64,000 bases of DNA from Planctomycetota bacterium. GTDB lineage: Bacteria > Planctomycetota > UBA1135 > GCA-002748355. Positions 28,401-37,141 of the stretch are shown here, piece by piece; positions within the stretch are counted from its first letter, which is position 1; every line of letters starts with the position of its first letter. The stretch is from positions 1-64,000 of the forward strand of contig JALUUL010000014.1 of NCBI GenBank assembly GCA_027021385.1, in the 5' to 3' direction. The translations under genes were made by a program, and so were the position numbers. Below the pieces are notes generated by a model, which made no database searches, was not told the DNA's origin, and was given only the letters and a program-made list of their open reading frames with translations.

Positions 28401-30391
28401 AGCCTCCAGACCCCACGCTCGTCGGTCGTCCCCTCGGCCAGGATCTTCCGGCCGTCCGTGACGAGAAGCCGAACCCCGGGTTTCGGAAGGTCACGGGCGA
28501 GATCCTGGGTGAAGACGAAGAGTTCCTTGCGGGAGGCCTTCGTGACGACCGCGAGATCGGTGACGAGGACCAGGGTCGTCGCGGCGAGATCCTCCTCGTC
28601 GACCTTCACGAGATAGGCGCCGGCCCCCTCGGCCGGAATCGGAATCTCGACCTCCGTCTCCCGGAACGGCTCGTAGTCGCGGACCTCGAAATCGAAGGAG
28701 GAATCCGGGGAGATCGCCTCGATGGCAAGGGACTCGATCGAGCCCGATCCGAGGGTCCCCCGGAAGAACGACTCGTAATCGAGTTTGTAGAGCCGAACAC
28801 GGAGCTTGGGGATATTGCGGCTCCTGAGCTTCAAGAAGGGTTTCTCCCCGCGGCGGAACGAACGCTCGGTCCGAAGCGCGAGGGATTTCCTCCGGAGTTC
28901 CTCGAGACGGCGGCGGGCCTTGGCCGCGAAAGGCCCCTTGACCTTCCGGTAGGCCTCGACGGCGGCCGGATAGTCGAAGAGCTTCCCCTCGAGGAGGCGG
29001 CCGATGCGGTAGGCCGCCTCGGAGGCCTCGGCCGTCCCCTCATGCTTGCTCGCGCAGCGTTCGTAGTCCCGGCGGGCGTCCTCGTATCGCTCGACTTCCT
29101 CCCGCATGATCCCGAGCCGGAGCAGGATCCTCGGCGCGCGGGCGTCGAGAGGATGCCGCTCGAGAAAGGCGAGAAAGAGCTTCCGCGCGGATTCGTAGGA
29201 GTCCTTTCCTTTCGCGGCGAGGCCTTCGGCCTTCCCAAGTTCGAGGTCGACGATCGCGCGCTGGGCTTCCTTCCAGCGGGGGTCGGCGGGGAAGCGGGCC
29301 AGATAGGTCTTCCAGGCGGCGATCGCCTCGTCGAAACGCTGCAGGCGACCGAGAACGGCCCCCCGTTCCGCGGCCGCCCGAGCCAGGACCTTCGGTCCAG
29401 CGGTGGGGAAGCGCTTCTGAAGATCCTCCAGGGTCGCCAGCGAGGCCTCGAGCAGGCCGAGTCTCTGCTGGACGCGCGCGAGCTGCCAGGCCGCCTCGGG
29501 AGCCTTCTCGTGCAATCCGAAGGTCTCGAGGAATTTCCGGAGCAGGTCCGCGGTTCTCGCGAGACCGGAGCTTCCCTGCTGGCACTGCGCGAGTTCGAAG
29601 AGGACCTCGGGACGGAGCGCGGCGGGAAGATCCTCGCGCAGCAGGTCCTCGCAGAGCCTCCGCGCGGAGGGGACGGCCGAGGTGCGCCGCCAGCAACGGG
29701 CGAGGAAGAGCCGGTCCTCGTGGGCCGGATCCTCCCCGCTCTTTCCGAAGATGCGCCCGCGGACCTCGTTCACGAGGGCCTCGAAACGCCGCCGAGCGTC
29801 CTGGAAGTTCCCGGCCTCGAACGCGAGCCGCGCGGCCCGGCGCAGGAGTTCGAACCGCTTCTTTCGGGGCAGTTCGAGGTCCACTGCGAGGTCGTGGAAG
29901 ACGATCGCCGTCCTCCGGTCTGGAGGGGTCCGGGCCAGAGCTTCCCGCGCGCGGGCCAGGTAGACCTCGGCGAGGGCAAGTCGCCTTTCGGGAGCCAGGA
30001 GCCTGGCAACCTCCTCTCGATAGACCGACGCGGCCTCCTGGAAGTTCCCGGAAGCGGCCTCGGCGCGGGCCCGTCCGAAACGGGCGAGTCGTCGATAGAC
30101 GCCGTCGGGGCTCTCCTTGCGGAGGGACTCGAAGGCCTCCGCCGCCTCCCGTGTCTTTCCGGCGAGGAAGAGGGTGTTCGCCCTCAAATAGAGGAGTCGC
30201 TCCCGGTCCCTGGCCTTGGCCGGATCCTTCCGGGCTTCCTCCAGGGCCCGGTCGAGGTGCCGGAGGGCTCGGGAGTAATCCCTTCCCAACAGGTCGAGGC
30301 GGGCTTGACGGCGGGCGTCCTGGCGGGCCCCCGCGAGGAGGGCGAGAGGCAACAGGAACAGGATGGACCAGCGGGAAGAACGGCGTTTCAT
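22424..30391 (-). CDS. Giant alpha-2-macroglobulin-like secreted protein with TPR segments
   Basis: ATG at 30391 (MKRRSSRWSILFLLPLALLAGA, signal peptide), about 2655 aa; N-terminal TPRs; MG/BRD domains (AHLFSDRPLYRPGDSLSAKAVLRD...; RSPRTTLVRGEPIEGKIRARYFFGGPVVDRRIEV); alpha/alpha toroid-like region after LTYNCIDW; C-terminal TPRs and second MG-like region. The longer 3433-aa frame upstream of 30391 is antisense to comM. Confidence 0.85.
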   Translation of the reverse strand: MKRRSSRWSILFLLPLALLAGARQDARRQARLDLLGRDYSRALRHLDRALEEARKDPAKARDRERLLYLRANTLFLAGKTREAAEAFESLRKESPDGVYRRLARFGRARAEAASGNFQEAASVYREEVARLLAPERRLALAEVYLARAREALARTPPDRRTAIVFHDLAVDLELPRKKRFELLRRAARLAFEAGNFQDARRRFEALVNEVRGRIFGKSGEDPAHEDRLFLARCWRRTSAVPSARRLCEDLLREDLPAALRPEVLFELAQCQQGSSGLARTADLLRKFLETFGLHEKAPEAAWQLARVQQRLGLLEASLATLEDLQKRFPTAGPKVLARAAAERGAVLGRLQRFDEAIAAWKTYLARFPADPRWKEAQRAIVDLELGKAEGLAAKGKDSYESARKLFLAFLERHPLDARAPRILLRLGIMREEVERYEDARRDYERCASKHEGTAEASEAAYRIGRLLEGKLFDYPAAVEAYRKVKGPFAAKARRRLEELRRKSLALRTERSFRRGEKPFLKLRSRNIPKLRVRLYKLDYESFFRGTLGSGSIESLAIEAISPDSSFDFEVRDYEPFRETEVEIPIPAEGAGAYLVKVDEEDLAATTLVLVTDLAVVTKASRKELFVFTQDLARDLPKPGVRLLVTDGRKILAEGTTDERGVWRLRGKVVREAPRLHVFAIGPEGNGATTLDLNGLREGRGLAAKAHLFSDRPLYRPGDSLSAKAVLRDVKEGRYVLPADRTYAFEFLDAFGRLISRRERKPSPFGSLTAEFRIPAEAAAGSFTLRVLDSETGRILATRTVEVDRFQAPRVSMEVRSPRTTLVRGEPIEGKIRARYFFGGPVVDRRIEVRTTIAGRPRILEGRTDRAGEFPFRFETGEALDGASLTVVATIPEERAGVQEVFRIERTGFRLRSSLPAKVYLVGEDLEVEVVAESHDGEPLVRELEAELHRLRKRNGTVVEIPAGRTNLKTRAADGRGYASFDLKEGGDYRVRVFGKDRFGQVIETSADLFVSGKEDKVKLRLLSRVQHAKVGDELGIRLVNRVREGLVLLTIEGDGVLEFETRRIPVGETRIRLPLKTLHAPNFAYAATLLAGSRMHAARRDFRVRVPLQVEVKPRAETLKTGEKLVVDLRARDPLGRPVAAEFSLSIVDKALLQLRGRKGPGIYEVFYGEGIRRSTNMRTASSNTFRYEAKTRKVDRNLREEEVRKKLEEKLRKVWKGERGERGLFAAKRASRPTGVPKGGGAYRGPAKAPAASPSAMNDAIGLGGGAGGAFGGRFGGRVARRRSVGGERAQQAAAEEAEILFPYGMDAQIERQTLALDSRSMNGLLNAFLFVDEDGADLPPVRTVTGSRGRDGRGGNGPLPGDLSVFRGIVRAGEDGKAEVEISLPAHAGAWELHVIGLGGEELFGEARAEVRTRDDLVLRAALPPVWTQGDRAEGRIELHAAAGRPFDGTLEVREGGKERVKEGIEVPAGGVLRRFFSLDAETPGFTRVSALARAGSGTRASLQRRVEIQPWGIEERRGAAGLLSGERSVELALPKGREWNGLECIVTVAPLSLEEVLSSGAIRRPNQLTYNCIDWVPPTATNLAAEGLGVLELYLHYAATRPSDQGRIHRLRARVEALLASLMSGESEGRMPWIGKGHGSLGDTKAGLLSWLLAVRASKAGIPVDPGLLDRFRKRLAGLVRSRDSDLATLAFLVEAEAGLADFGRYNSLARRRTTLSLGALGRLALAARAMGRPGLASELEPGLAAKLEARIGGAEPDREDRKIRPLPPSSRKASVLWAALALAEGRGHEALCKRVETWLFENRRPRGFGSRIVHALAVSFLAKRRVAAGATAERVVILADDGAFRREVDFRKEPRGRRFRLPSSALARGRVRLVLRSSGRGKVSWTAVLRGLTKGLPEGGDSPNLKRRYLQAPLLLDGRPVPQGFRVVDKGVKTWKNESDRLVVGGFLDVELEFDPGSEERARLGSFILEEPLPAGSMVLGSEIQGNHDHFEVGPGFLRFYVHRSVGNVRIRYRLRAAMPGVWKVLPTRIFSLDDLGLSLRGKPAKITILPPGSKVETARRPTPDELYHSGLMLYAAAGRRALERDPATRDRVAAPLETLFRDFGPSLKEGPFKEIARRLLEISLLRGDHEWTIRLFEALKDRDPDWVLGFEDMAKVADAYYRNGEFERALHVSQAICEASFLREVQIAGKLQARGEVLEALRFFRDLFMNFPGLPEIRGAMFSLAQSLNSRARTLDPLRALDPKVGAPTLLRRTARDLCYEFLVRYPEDAEADEVAYSLASIALEEDRYDEALDILRRASKTYASSPWLDDFLYLYGYALFKKGAFDEALKILARVGSEEFPTKGGGRGPSENRWLAVFLQGQIHHAAGRPKEALEAYGKVEDRFLDAREAAGFFKRKRLEVPEVTLCAPGEGAKVRLRWRNLASIALTVYKVDLMRLYLLRKSLSDMGHVQLFGISPTWKKTFRLAEGEDFKDHEREFDLPLSAEGSYLVLASSGELKSSGLLLRTDLSIEAQEMPEENRLRVNVRKGGRFLPKARVKVVGDRDREIRSGVTDLRGIYVCDGLSGRATVLVEAGGSYAFYRSKASFGTPVHRKKERIYKDRKSLRKGDRGFDALEKNSLQLKRLEDKQNSRLEQLLKNKQKGVELRRTK

Positions 30392-30675
30392 CGCGAAACC
30401 TCTGAAGAGGATCTGAGGGAGCGGGGCCCCGGGACGGACTCTACCCGGGCAGGGATCGAGCGAGGGCCTTCTTCCGCGGGGGAAAGGCTCGGGATCGGAG
30501 AGGGATCTCCAAAGCCTCCTCCCCGCCGATCCCTCTTCCCGACCGGAGCAGGGCTTCGACGGCGGCCGCTTCCGGAGGTTCCCGGGGAAGACCGGGAATC
30601 TCTCCGCCCTCCCTGAAACGAGCCTCGCCTCCTCCCGGTTCGGTCCGGCCCTCGCATCGGTCGATAGGGAACGGG

Positions 30676-31056
30676 ATGGAGCCGCGCGATCTCGACCTCC
30701 GGAACCTCGCGGGGAGGAGCCCCGCCGTCCTATGCCTGGCCCCCCCGGACCCTTCCTGGGAGCCCCTGGCCGCCCTCTGCCGTGAGGTCGGCCTCCGCGC
30801 GCACCTCGTCCATGGGACGGAGGAAGCCTTCTCCCGATTCTTCGAGGAAGGCGGTCACGAGGCCCTGCTCCTCCTCGGCCCAGGGGATCCCGAAACCGAC
30901 CGGGCCTTCTTCGCCTTGAAGGAGATCGATCCGGCCCTCCCGGTCCACCGCCTGGCCGAACTGCCCCGCCTGGGCTTCCTCCGCTCCCTGGCCCGGGAAC
31001 TCGGCGCGGGGGACGGCCCGTCCCGGCCCCCCGTCCCCCCCCTCGAAGAACGATGA
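30676..31056 (+). CDS. Small protein, possibly a degenerate receiver-like domain
   Basis: 126 aa; MEPRDLDLRNLAGRSPAVLCLAPPDPSWEPLAALCREVGLRAHLVHGTEEAFSRFFEEGGHEALLLLGPGDPETDRAFFALKEIDPALPV, an alternating beta/alpha pattern. Confidence 0.5.
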   Translation: MEPRDLDLRNLAGRSPAVLCLAPPDPSWEPLAALCREVGLRAHLVHGTEEAFSRFFEEGGHEALLLLGPGDPETDRAFFALKEIDPALPVHRLAELPRLGFLRSLARELGAGDGPSRPPVPPLEER

Positions 31057-31132
31057 CGGCCGACCTCCGGTCGCGGATCCCGACCCGCCGGGAACCGCGG
31101 CCGGATCCTCGCGGGTTCCAGGGAAGTTCGGG

Positions 31133-32767
31133 GTGCGCATCCCGGAAACGACCGGGAGGCGGAGCGTGGTCCCTTTCGTGGAAGGCCTGGATCCCGAAGA
31201 CCTGGGGACGACCCCGAGCCGCACGATCAAGGTCCAGGCGGCCGCGATGGAAGGCCTCCTCGCCCGGCCGGTCGTCCTCGAGGCCTCGCTCGACGCGGAC
31301 TGTTTCGGACCCCCGCGCATCCTGGGGCTGCCCGACGCGGCCGTGCGGGAGGCCTATTTTCGAGTCCTCGCGGCCTTTCGGGCCTTGAACCTCGCGTTCC
31401 CCCGCGGGCAGGTCGTCGTCAACCTCGCCCCCGCGAGGACCCGCAAGGAGGGATCGGGCTTCGACCTCGCTCTCGCCCTGGCCTGCGCCTGCCTTTCGGG
31501 CTACCTGCCCCCCGATGCGACGGACGGGCTGCTCCTTGCCGGAGAACTCGGCCTGGACGGAAGCCTCCGTCCGGTTCCCGGCATTCTGGGGCTTGCGCGC
31601 CTGGCGGCCTCCGAGGGCCTCGACGCCCTCCTGTGCCCGGAGGAGAACGCCGTTCTCGCGATCCGGGCCTCGGGCGGAGTCCGGGTCGTCCCGCTGCGGG
31701 ATCTGAGCGAGGCCCTGCGGGTCCTGCAGGAGGGTCTCGCCTCCGCCCGCGGGGTCTCCGCCCCGGCCTCTCCCCCGCCGCCGCCGGAAAGGCGCCCCCT
31801 CGCCCGGATCCGCGGCCAGGAGACCGCCCTCCTCGCCCTCCAGGTCGCGGCCGCGGGGGGCCACAACCTCCTGCTCTCCGGTCCCCCCGGCTGCGGGAAG
31901 ACCCTGCTCGCCTCGAGCCTCCCCGCCCTCCTCCCTCCGCTCGAGGAGGAACAGGCTCTCGAGGTCCTCGCCCTCCACACCCTCCGGCGCCCGACCCCGC
32001 CCCCCGAAGTCCTCGCCCTCCTCGAGGCGCGCCGCCCGCCGTTCCGCGCGCCCCACCACAGCATCAGCCAGGCGGGTCTGATCGGGGGCGGCAATCCCCC
32101 GAGCCCCGGCGAAGCCTCCCTGGCCCACCACGGAGTCCTCTTCCTGGACGAACTTCCGGAGTTCTCGCGCCAGGCCTTGGAGAGCCTTCGCCAGCCTCTC
32201 GAGAGTGAACGGATCCTCCTCCACCGGGCCGGAACGCACGCGGAGTTCCCGGCCTCCTTCCAACTCGTCGCCGCGATGAACCCATGCCCCTGCGGGCGCC
32301 TCGGACATCCGACGCTCCCCTGCCGGGACAGTCCCGCCCGGATCCACCGGTATCGAAGCCGCATCTCCGGCCCCCTCCTCGACCGCATCGACCTCCAGCT
32401 CCCCTGCCGCCCGGTGGCGGCCGAGGTCCTTCTCGCCGAGGTTCCCGAGGACGGATTCGAATCGAGGCTCCGCGCGCGGGTCCTCGAGGCCCGGGCGCGA
32501 CAGGCCGCCCGGAACGGAGGAGTCCTGAACGCCCGTCTCGACGGGAACCTCCTGCGGTCCACGGCCCACCTGAGTCCCTCCGCGCGCCGCCTGCTTCTCG
32601 CAGTCTGCAAGGACGGCCGCCTCTCCGCGCGGGCGATCCACCGTCTCCTGAAGGTCGCGCGCAGTCTGGCCGACCTCGGGGAGGCAGCCCGGATCCGTGA
32701 GGAGGATCTCGCGACCGCCTTCCACCTCAGGCTCCGTCCGGCCGAGAACGACCCCCTACTCTCCTGA
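31133..32767 (+). CDS. comM: YifB/ComM-family Mg-chelatase-like AAA+ ATPase
   Basis: ILGLPDAAVREAYFRV, GGHNLLLSGPPGCGKTLLASSLPALLPPL, RPPFRAPHHSISQAGLIGGGNPPSPGEASLAHHGVLFLDELPEF, MNPCPCGRLGHP. An internal ATG at 31247 (MEGLLARPVVLEASLD) is a plausible alternative start. Confidence 0.92.
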   Translation: MRIPETTGRRSVVPFVEGLDPEDLGTTPSRTIKVQAAAMEGLLARPVVLEASLDADCFGPPRILGLPDAAVREAYFRVLAAFRALNLAFPRGQVVVNLAPARTRKEGSGFDLALALACACLSGYLPPDATDGLLLAGELGLDGSLRPVPGILGLARLAASEGLDALLCPEENAVLAIRASGGVRVVPLRDLSEALRVLQEGLASARGVSAPASPPPPPERRPLARIRGQETALLALQVAAAGGHNLLLSGPPGCGKTLLASSLPALLPPLEEEQALEVLALHTLRRPTPPPEVLALLEARRPPFRAPHHSISQAGLIGGGNPPSPGEASLAHHGVLFLDELPEFSRQALESLRQPLESERILLHRAGTHAEFPASFQLVAAMNPCPCGRLGHPTLPCRDSPARIHRYRSRISGPLLDRIDLQLPCRPVAAEVLLAEVPEDGFESRLRARVLEARARQAARNGGVLNARLDGNLLRSTAHLSPSARRLLLAVCKDGRLSARAIHRLLKVARSLADLGEAARIREEDLATAFHLRLRPAENDPLLS

Positions 32768-32785
32768 GTTCCTCCGGCCGCAGCC

Positions 32786-33811
32786 TCAGGTGGCGACCGC
32801 CCACCAGTCCCGGCCCTCCCTCCAGTCCGGACGGAGCGCACCGATCGAAACCCGGATCTCCGGCAGGGCGTCCCGCGCCCCGACCGCGACGAGGCACCAG
32901 GCGGCCTCCATCCCTTCCAGGGCCGGGGGAGGAACGACCGGGACCGTTCCCTGAAGTCGCGTTCCGATCCGGGAGGGATCCACGTCGATCACCGCTGCGG
33001 GGACGACGCCCCGGGAACGCAGAAACCGCAACCAGGGCCGTCCTCCCCTCCCCGCTCCCCAGAGGACGAGCGGCCCGGGTCCCGGGAGGAGGTGGCGTCC
33101 GACATGCTCCATGACGAGCTTCCGGAAGGCCTCCTTCCGGTAACGGGGATGGGTGCGGGTCAGCCGGTCCTCGCGGTCGCGCATTTCGACGCAACGAGCC
33201 CCAACTCTCGCGAAACGCCAGCCTCGGGCATGGAGCCGCAACCAGAGATCGTGGTCCTCGGGGAAGTCCCCGTCCCGATACCCCCCGACCTCGATCAGGG
33301 CCGACCGCCGGATCGTCGCCGCGGGGTGGACGACCGGACTCTCCTTCAGGATCGCCTTCCCGAAATCCTCCGGCCTCTTGATCCCGCCGATCCACGAGGC
33401 CCATCGCCGCATGCCCTCGGGGACCTCCCCGCGGTCGCGGAACAAGCGCAGCCCCCCGTCCACGACGGCCAGGCGCGGGTCCTCCTCGAAACGGGGGCAT
33501 TGCAGTTCGAGCCGCCCGGGAAGCGCCCGGTCGTCGGCGTCGAGACGGGCGATCAGCGGAGCGCGGCACCTCGAGACTCCGAACTTAAGGGCCGAGGGCA
33601 GGCCCCTGCCGGGCCGGAGCCGGAACAGGCGGAACCTGGGATCGCGGGCCGCGTAACGGGCCGCGATCCCAGGGCCCGCGTCCTTGGAACCGTCGTCCAC
33701 GAGGACTGCCTCCCAGTCCTTCCTCGTCTGCGCGCGGATCGAGTCGAGGGCCTCCCCAAGCGTCGCCCCCGCGTTCCGGAACGGCAGGAGGAAGCTCGCC
33801 CCGGGAGGCAA
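32786..33811 (-). CDS. Family 2 glycosyltransferase
   Basis: SFLLPFRNAGATLGEALDSIRAQTRKDWEAVLVDDGSKDAGPGIAARYAARDPRF...IARLDADDRALPGRLELQ. Confidence 0.88.
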   Translation of the reverse strand: MPPGASFLLPFRNAGATLGEALDSIRAQTRKDWEAVLVDDGSKDAGPGIAARYAARDPRFRLFRLRPGRGLPSALKFGVSRCRAPLIARLDADDRALPGRLELQCPRFEEDPRLAVVDGGLRLFRDRGEVPEGMRRWASWIGGIKRPEDFGKAILKESPVVHPAATIRRSALIEVGGYRDGDFPEDHDLWLRLHARGWRFARVGARCVEMRDREDRLTRTHPRYRKEAFRKLVMEHVGRHLLPGPGPLVLWGAGRGGRPWLRFLRSRGVVPAAVIDVDPSRIGTRLQGTVPVVPPPALEGMEAAWCLVAVGARDALPEIRVSIGALRPDWREGRDWWAVAT

Positions 33812-33815
33812 GGGA

Positions 33816-35366
33816 TCAACGCCCCGGACGAGCGGCCTGCGGGAAAGGTCGGCGGAGCCCCGCCCGGAGATCGGACAGGACGGGGGAGAGGTCCCGCATC
33901 CCTCCGGCTTCCGCGAGGATTTCGAGGCGCACGACGGATGCGCCGAAGGAGCGGAAGAAAAGACGGGCGACGCCCCCCCTCCGCGACTCGAGGAGGACCT
34001 CGGTCCAGGCCTCCCCCCCCTCCTGGAAGCTTCCGCGCTTCTTCTCCTCGAATCCCGGATGGTCGAGAAGGAACCGTCGCAGCCCGTCCTCGACCGCCCC
34101 CGGAAGCAGCTGCCGCCGATCCGCGAGGGGCTGGAGGACCCAGCGGACCCGCGCTCCCTCGACCGGGGGCCGGAGTACGAGGACGGGCCCCCTCCCTCCG
34201 GGCGCGAAGCTCCAGGTCGCGCGGGGCAACCTGCATTCGAAGCCAGCCCAGGACCGGACCGAGGGTCCGGCCTTCATGCGTTCGGGCTCGACGAGCCTTC
34301 GGCCGAGTTCGGAGGGGATCCGCTCCGCGACGAGATGCACGCCGTTTACCTCGATCAGGAGGACGCGGCCCTCCGCGGAGATCCATTCCCTGCGCACCCG
34401 GTCGGGCGAGCGGAACTCGAGCCTCCTCGCCCGACCCGCCTCGCGCTCCCCTTCCCGGAAGAGACCGCGGGCGACGGGATCCCGCTTCCGGACCCCGAGG
34501 CTGCGCAGCTCGGACACCCCCTCCAGGGGGTCGTAGACCGGACATTCCCGGATCCCCTCCTCGAAGCCTTCCTGTCGGGCCTCCTCGCGGAAGGAGAGGG
34601 GCAGCCGATTCCCCCGGAGGAAGGGGAGGGTCCGCCGGACCCGACCCTTGGGACCGACTTCGTCGAGGAAGAGCCGCTCGCCCTCGATCCTCCCTCGAAC
34701 GAGGCGTTCGCCGAGACTTCGTGTCGTCCCCCGCCGGAGAACGTTTTCCCGGTAGAGGAAACTCTTCGTCCGTCCCCGGGGATCCAGATCCTCGATCCGC
34801 TGGACGACCGTTCGTTCCCCGCCCTCGTAGAAGTTCCAGCGCTCCTCGAGGTGGAACCCGCCGGCCTCCCCGGCCTGGGCGCAGAGGAAGAGGGTCCCCA
34901 GGACCTTCCCGGTCTCGTCCCGCAGGCGGAACCAGGCGTCGCGGACCTTCCAGTCCGCGATCGCAGCTCCGCCCTTCCCCTCCTCGTCGCCTCGATCCGC
35001 CGGGAGGGAACCCCTCCCCTCGTCCCGGGGAGCCTTCCGGGTCGGACGGGGTTCCGCCCCCCCCTTGCGCCCGCGAATCCGTCCCCCGTCCCCTTCTGAG
35101 TCCTGGCCCTCCCTCCCGCCGCCGGGGGAGGGACGCGGACCCTCGAGGACCTTCCGGACCCGGGCCGCCTCGATCTCGACGACCTGGCCCGGACCGAGTT
35201 CGATCCGGAAGGTCTCTCCGTCCCGCTTCAGGATCCGTCCTTCGAGCATGTACCCGTTCCGGAGGAGAAGGCGGTCCTGCGGGGCTCCCGATCCCTCGGG
35301 AAACCCGGGGAGGACCGGGGACGGAGGATACAGCGCGAGGAGCAGGAAGAAGGCGGCCGCGTTCAC
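33816..35366 (-). CDS. Secreted hypothetical protein
   Basis: GTG start at 35366 (VNAAAFFLLLALYPPSPVLPG signal-like), then DRLLLRNGYMLEGRILKRDGETFRIELGPGQVVEIEAARVRKV... (SH3-like). Upstream start uncertain. Confidence 0.6.
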   Translation of the reverse strand: MNAAAFFLLLALYPPSPVLPGFPEGSGAPQDRLLLRNGYMLEGRILKRDGETFRIELGPGQVVEIEAARVRKVLEGPRPSPGGGREGQDSEGDGGRIRGRKGGAEPRPTRKAPRDEGRGSLPADRGDEEGKGGAAIADWKVRDAWFRLRDETGKVLGTLFLCAQAGEAGGFHLEERWNFYEGGERTVVQRIEDLDPRGRTKSFLYRENVLRRGTTRSLGERLVRGRIEGERLFLDEVGPKGRVRRTLPFLRGNRLPLSFREEARQEGFEEGIRECPVYDPLEGVSELRSLGVRKRDPVARGLFREGEREAGRARRLEFRSPDRVRREWISAEGRVLLIEVNGVHLVAERIPSELGRRLVEPERMKAGPSVRSWAGFECRLPRATWSFAPGGRGPVLVLRPPVEGARVRWVLQPLADRRQLLPGAVEDGLRRFLLDHPGFEEKKRGSFQEGGEAWTEVLLESRRGGVARLFFRSFGASVVRLEILAEAGGMRDLSPVLSDLRAGLRRPFPQAARPGR

Positions 35367-35461
35367 GAAGGACTCCCGTCGGGGACCGGCCCTGGAACGG
35401 TCTCCCCCCGCGTCATGCCGGGGAGCCGCCGATGCCAAGGACCTTTCTGGAACCGCAGGTT

Positions 35462-37141
35462 TTATCGACGGATCGGATCGGACCCTGTAGAGGAATCCGC
35501 CAGGGAACGCCGCAGGTCCCGTCCCGCCCGGACCGTCAGGACGAGGAGGAGCAGCCCGAGAACGGCCGGAAACACGCTGTCGAGCCGCCGGCCGAGCCCG
35601 AGGGCCCAGAAATGCCGGAACGAGCGGTCCTCGGGGAGGTTCGGGACCGGGGGGCTGTCCAGGTCCTCGCCGAAGAGGGCGCCGTAGACCTTTCTGCCGG
35701 ACCCCGAGGGGATCTCCCCGGTCGCATTGAACCAGGCATAGGTCCAGTGCCCGTGGAGTGGGCTCGTTCTCGGATCCGAGGCGAGGTAATGGATGCGATC
35801 CCCTTCCGGGACATCGGCCCATCGCACGGCGGCCGCTCGGAACGCGAGGTCGTAGTACCCGTGGTAGGGAGTGAGCCATCCGCCCGCCTGCACGAGGAGA
35901 CCGATTCCCGCGAGGCCGAAGAGGACGCGCCGCAGTCTCGGAGAACCACGGAGGTCCCGATCGAAGGCCATGGCCAGAGCCGAGGCGACGACGAGGACCG
36001 CGCCCGCGCTCAGGTAGCGCACCCCCCAGGCTTGACTCGAGTGCCAGCCCGCCGTGAAGGAGGCGAGGATCCAGGGAACCAGGAGCAAGCCGAGGAAGAG
36101 GACGAGAATGGGCCCTCGGCCCTTCCGATGCTTCCAGTAGAGGTACGGGACCGCCCAGAGCAGGGGAGAGAACCAGAACAGGCCCTTTCCCGGACTGAAT
36201 CCGAGAAGGAAGAACCCGAGGAGGGGAGGGAAGGACCAGTAGCCCTCCGAGGTGCCCGCGCTGTATCCCATCTCGAAGGGATCCCCGAAGCGGGCGTAAT
36301 CGAACCAGAGCTGGAAGAGACCGAAGGGGAGGAGCACGGCCCCGAAGACGAGGAAATCCCGCAAGGCGGCCTTCTCTCTCCTCTCCCGGAGCAGGAGGAA
36401 GATCCCGATCGGGATCAGGGAAAGCACGAGGAAGGGCCGGCAGAGCACCGCCATCCCCGCCGCCAGTCCCCCCCGGACGAGGGTTCGGGTCCCCCCCGAC
36501 GGGACGAGGAGGGCCTCAACCGCCGCGAAGAGGAAGAAGGCGGTCGTCGTGTCGGCCATGCTCTCCCGGGTCTCGGGCCCGAACTGCGTCCCGAGCAGGG
36601 CGAGCAGGCAGGCCGGGATCCGCACGTGTTTTCCGAAGCCGAGCCGGCCGAGGAGACGATAGAGCATCCAGCCGGCCAGAGCCCCGAAGAGCGGGGAATG
36701 GAGGGAGACGAGGAGCCGGGACCAAAATTCCTCCCCCAAGGCCGCCGCGACGGCCGGGCTCCGACCTCCGGGCTCGGCTCGGCAGTTCTCCAGATAGGTC
36801 TTCTCGACCGAGGGAAGGAGCAGAGCCATTCCCCGGCCGGCGAGGTAGAAGGGTGCGAGGACCAGGGCATGCCCGATACCGAACCAGGAGTACCAGCGCC
36901 CGTCCCTTCCCCGCATGACGTCGAAAGGACGCGGAGCGGAGAGCAGCAGGACCTCGGCGGCGGAAGCGTCTACCCCGTCCTTCGAGAGCCCCGCATGACC
37001 TCGGAGTACGAGGGAACGGGCGGTCTGGTATTCGACCTCCGCGTCCGGATTCTCGATATAGCCGTGGGAGAGGAGGAGGAAGATCCCCAGGAGGAAGGCG
37101 AAGAGGATCCGGCCCTCCTGCCCGGTCGGCCCTTCCCTCAC
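35462..37141 (-). CDS. Multi-pass membrane protein, GT39/PMT-like topology
   Basis: GTG at 37141 overlapping the cutA stop; ILFAFLLGIFLLLSHGYIENPDAEVEYQTARSLVLRG...; many TM helices. Confidence 0.7.
   Translation of the reverse strand: MREGPTGQEGRILFAFLLGIFLLLSHGYIENPDAEVEYQTARSLVLRGHAGLSKDGVDASAAEVLLLSAPRPFDVMRGRDGRWYSWFGIGHALVLAPFYLAGRGMALLLPSVEKTYLENCRAEPGGRSPAVAAALGEEFWSRLLVSLHSPLFGALAGWMLYRLLGRLGFGKHVRIPACLLALLGTQFGPETRESMADTTTAFFLFAAVEALLVPSGGTRTLVRGGLAAGMAVLCRPFLVLSLIPIGIFLLLRERREKAALRDFLVFGAVLLPFGLFQLWFDYARFGDPFEMGYSAGTSEGYWSFPPLLGFFLLGFSPGKGLFWFSPLLWAVPYLYWKHRKGRGPILVLFLGLLLVPWILASFTAGWHSSQAWGVRYLSAGAVLVVASALAMAFDRDLRGSPRLRRVLFGLAGIGLLVQAGGWLTPYHGYYDLAFRAAAVRWADVPEGDRIHYLASDPRTSPLHGHWTYAWFNATGEIPSGSGRKVYGALFGEDLDSPPVPNLPEDRSFRHFWALGLGRRLDSVFPAVLGLLLLVLTVRAGRDLRRSLADSSTGSDPIRR

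Noticed and set aside
27065-30616. 1183-aa plus-strand ORF
   Set aside because: Antisense shadow of the alpha-2-macroglobulin gene.
30392-32725. N-terminal extension of the 3433-aa ORF upstream of MKRRSSRW
   Set aside because: Region is antisense to comM and the small 30676 gene; the signal peptide at 30391 marks the true start.
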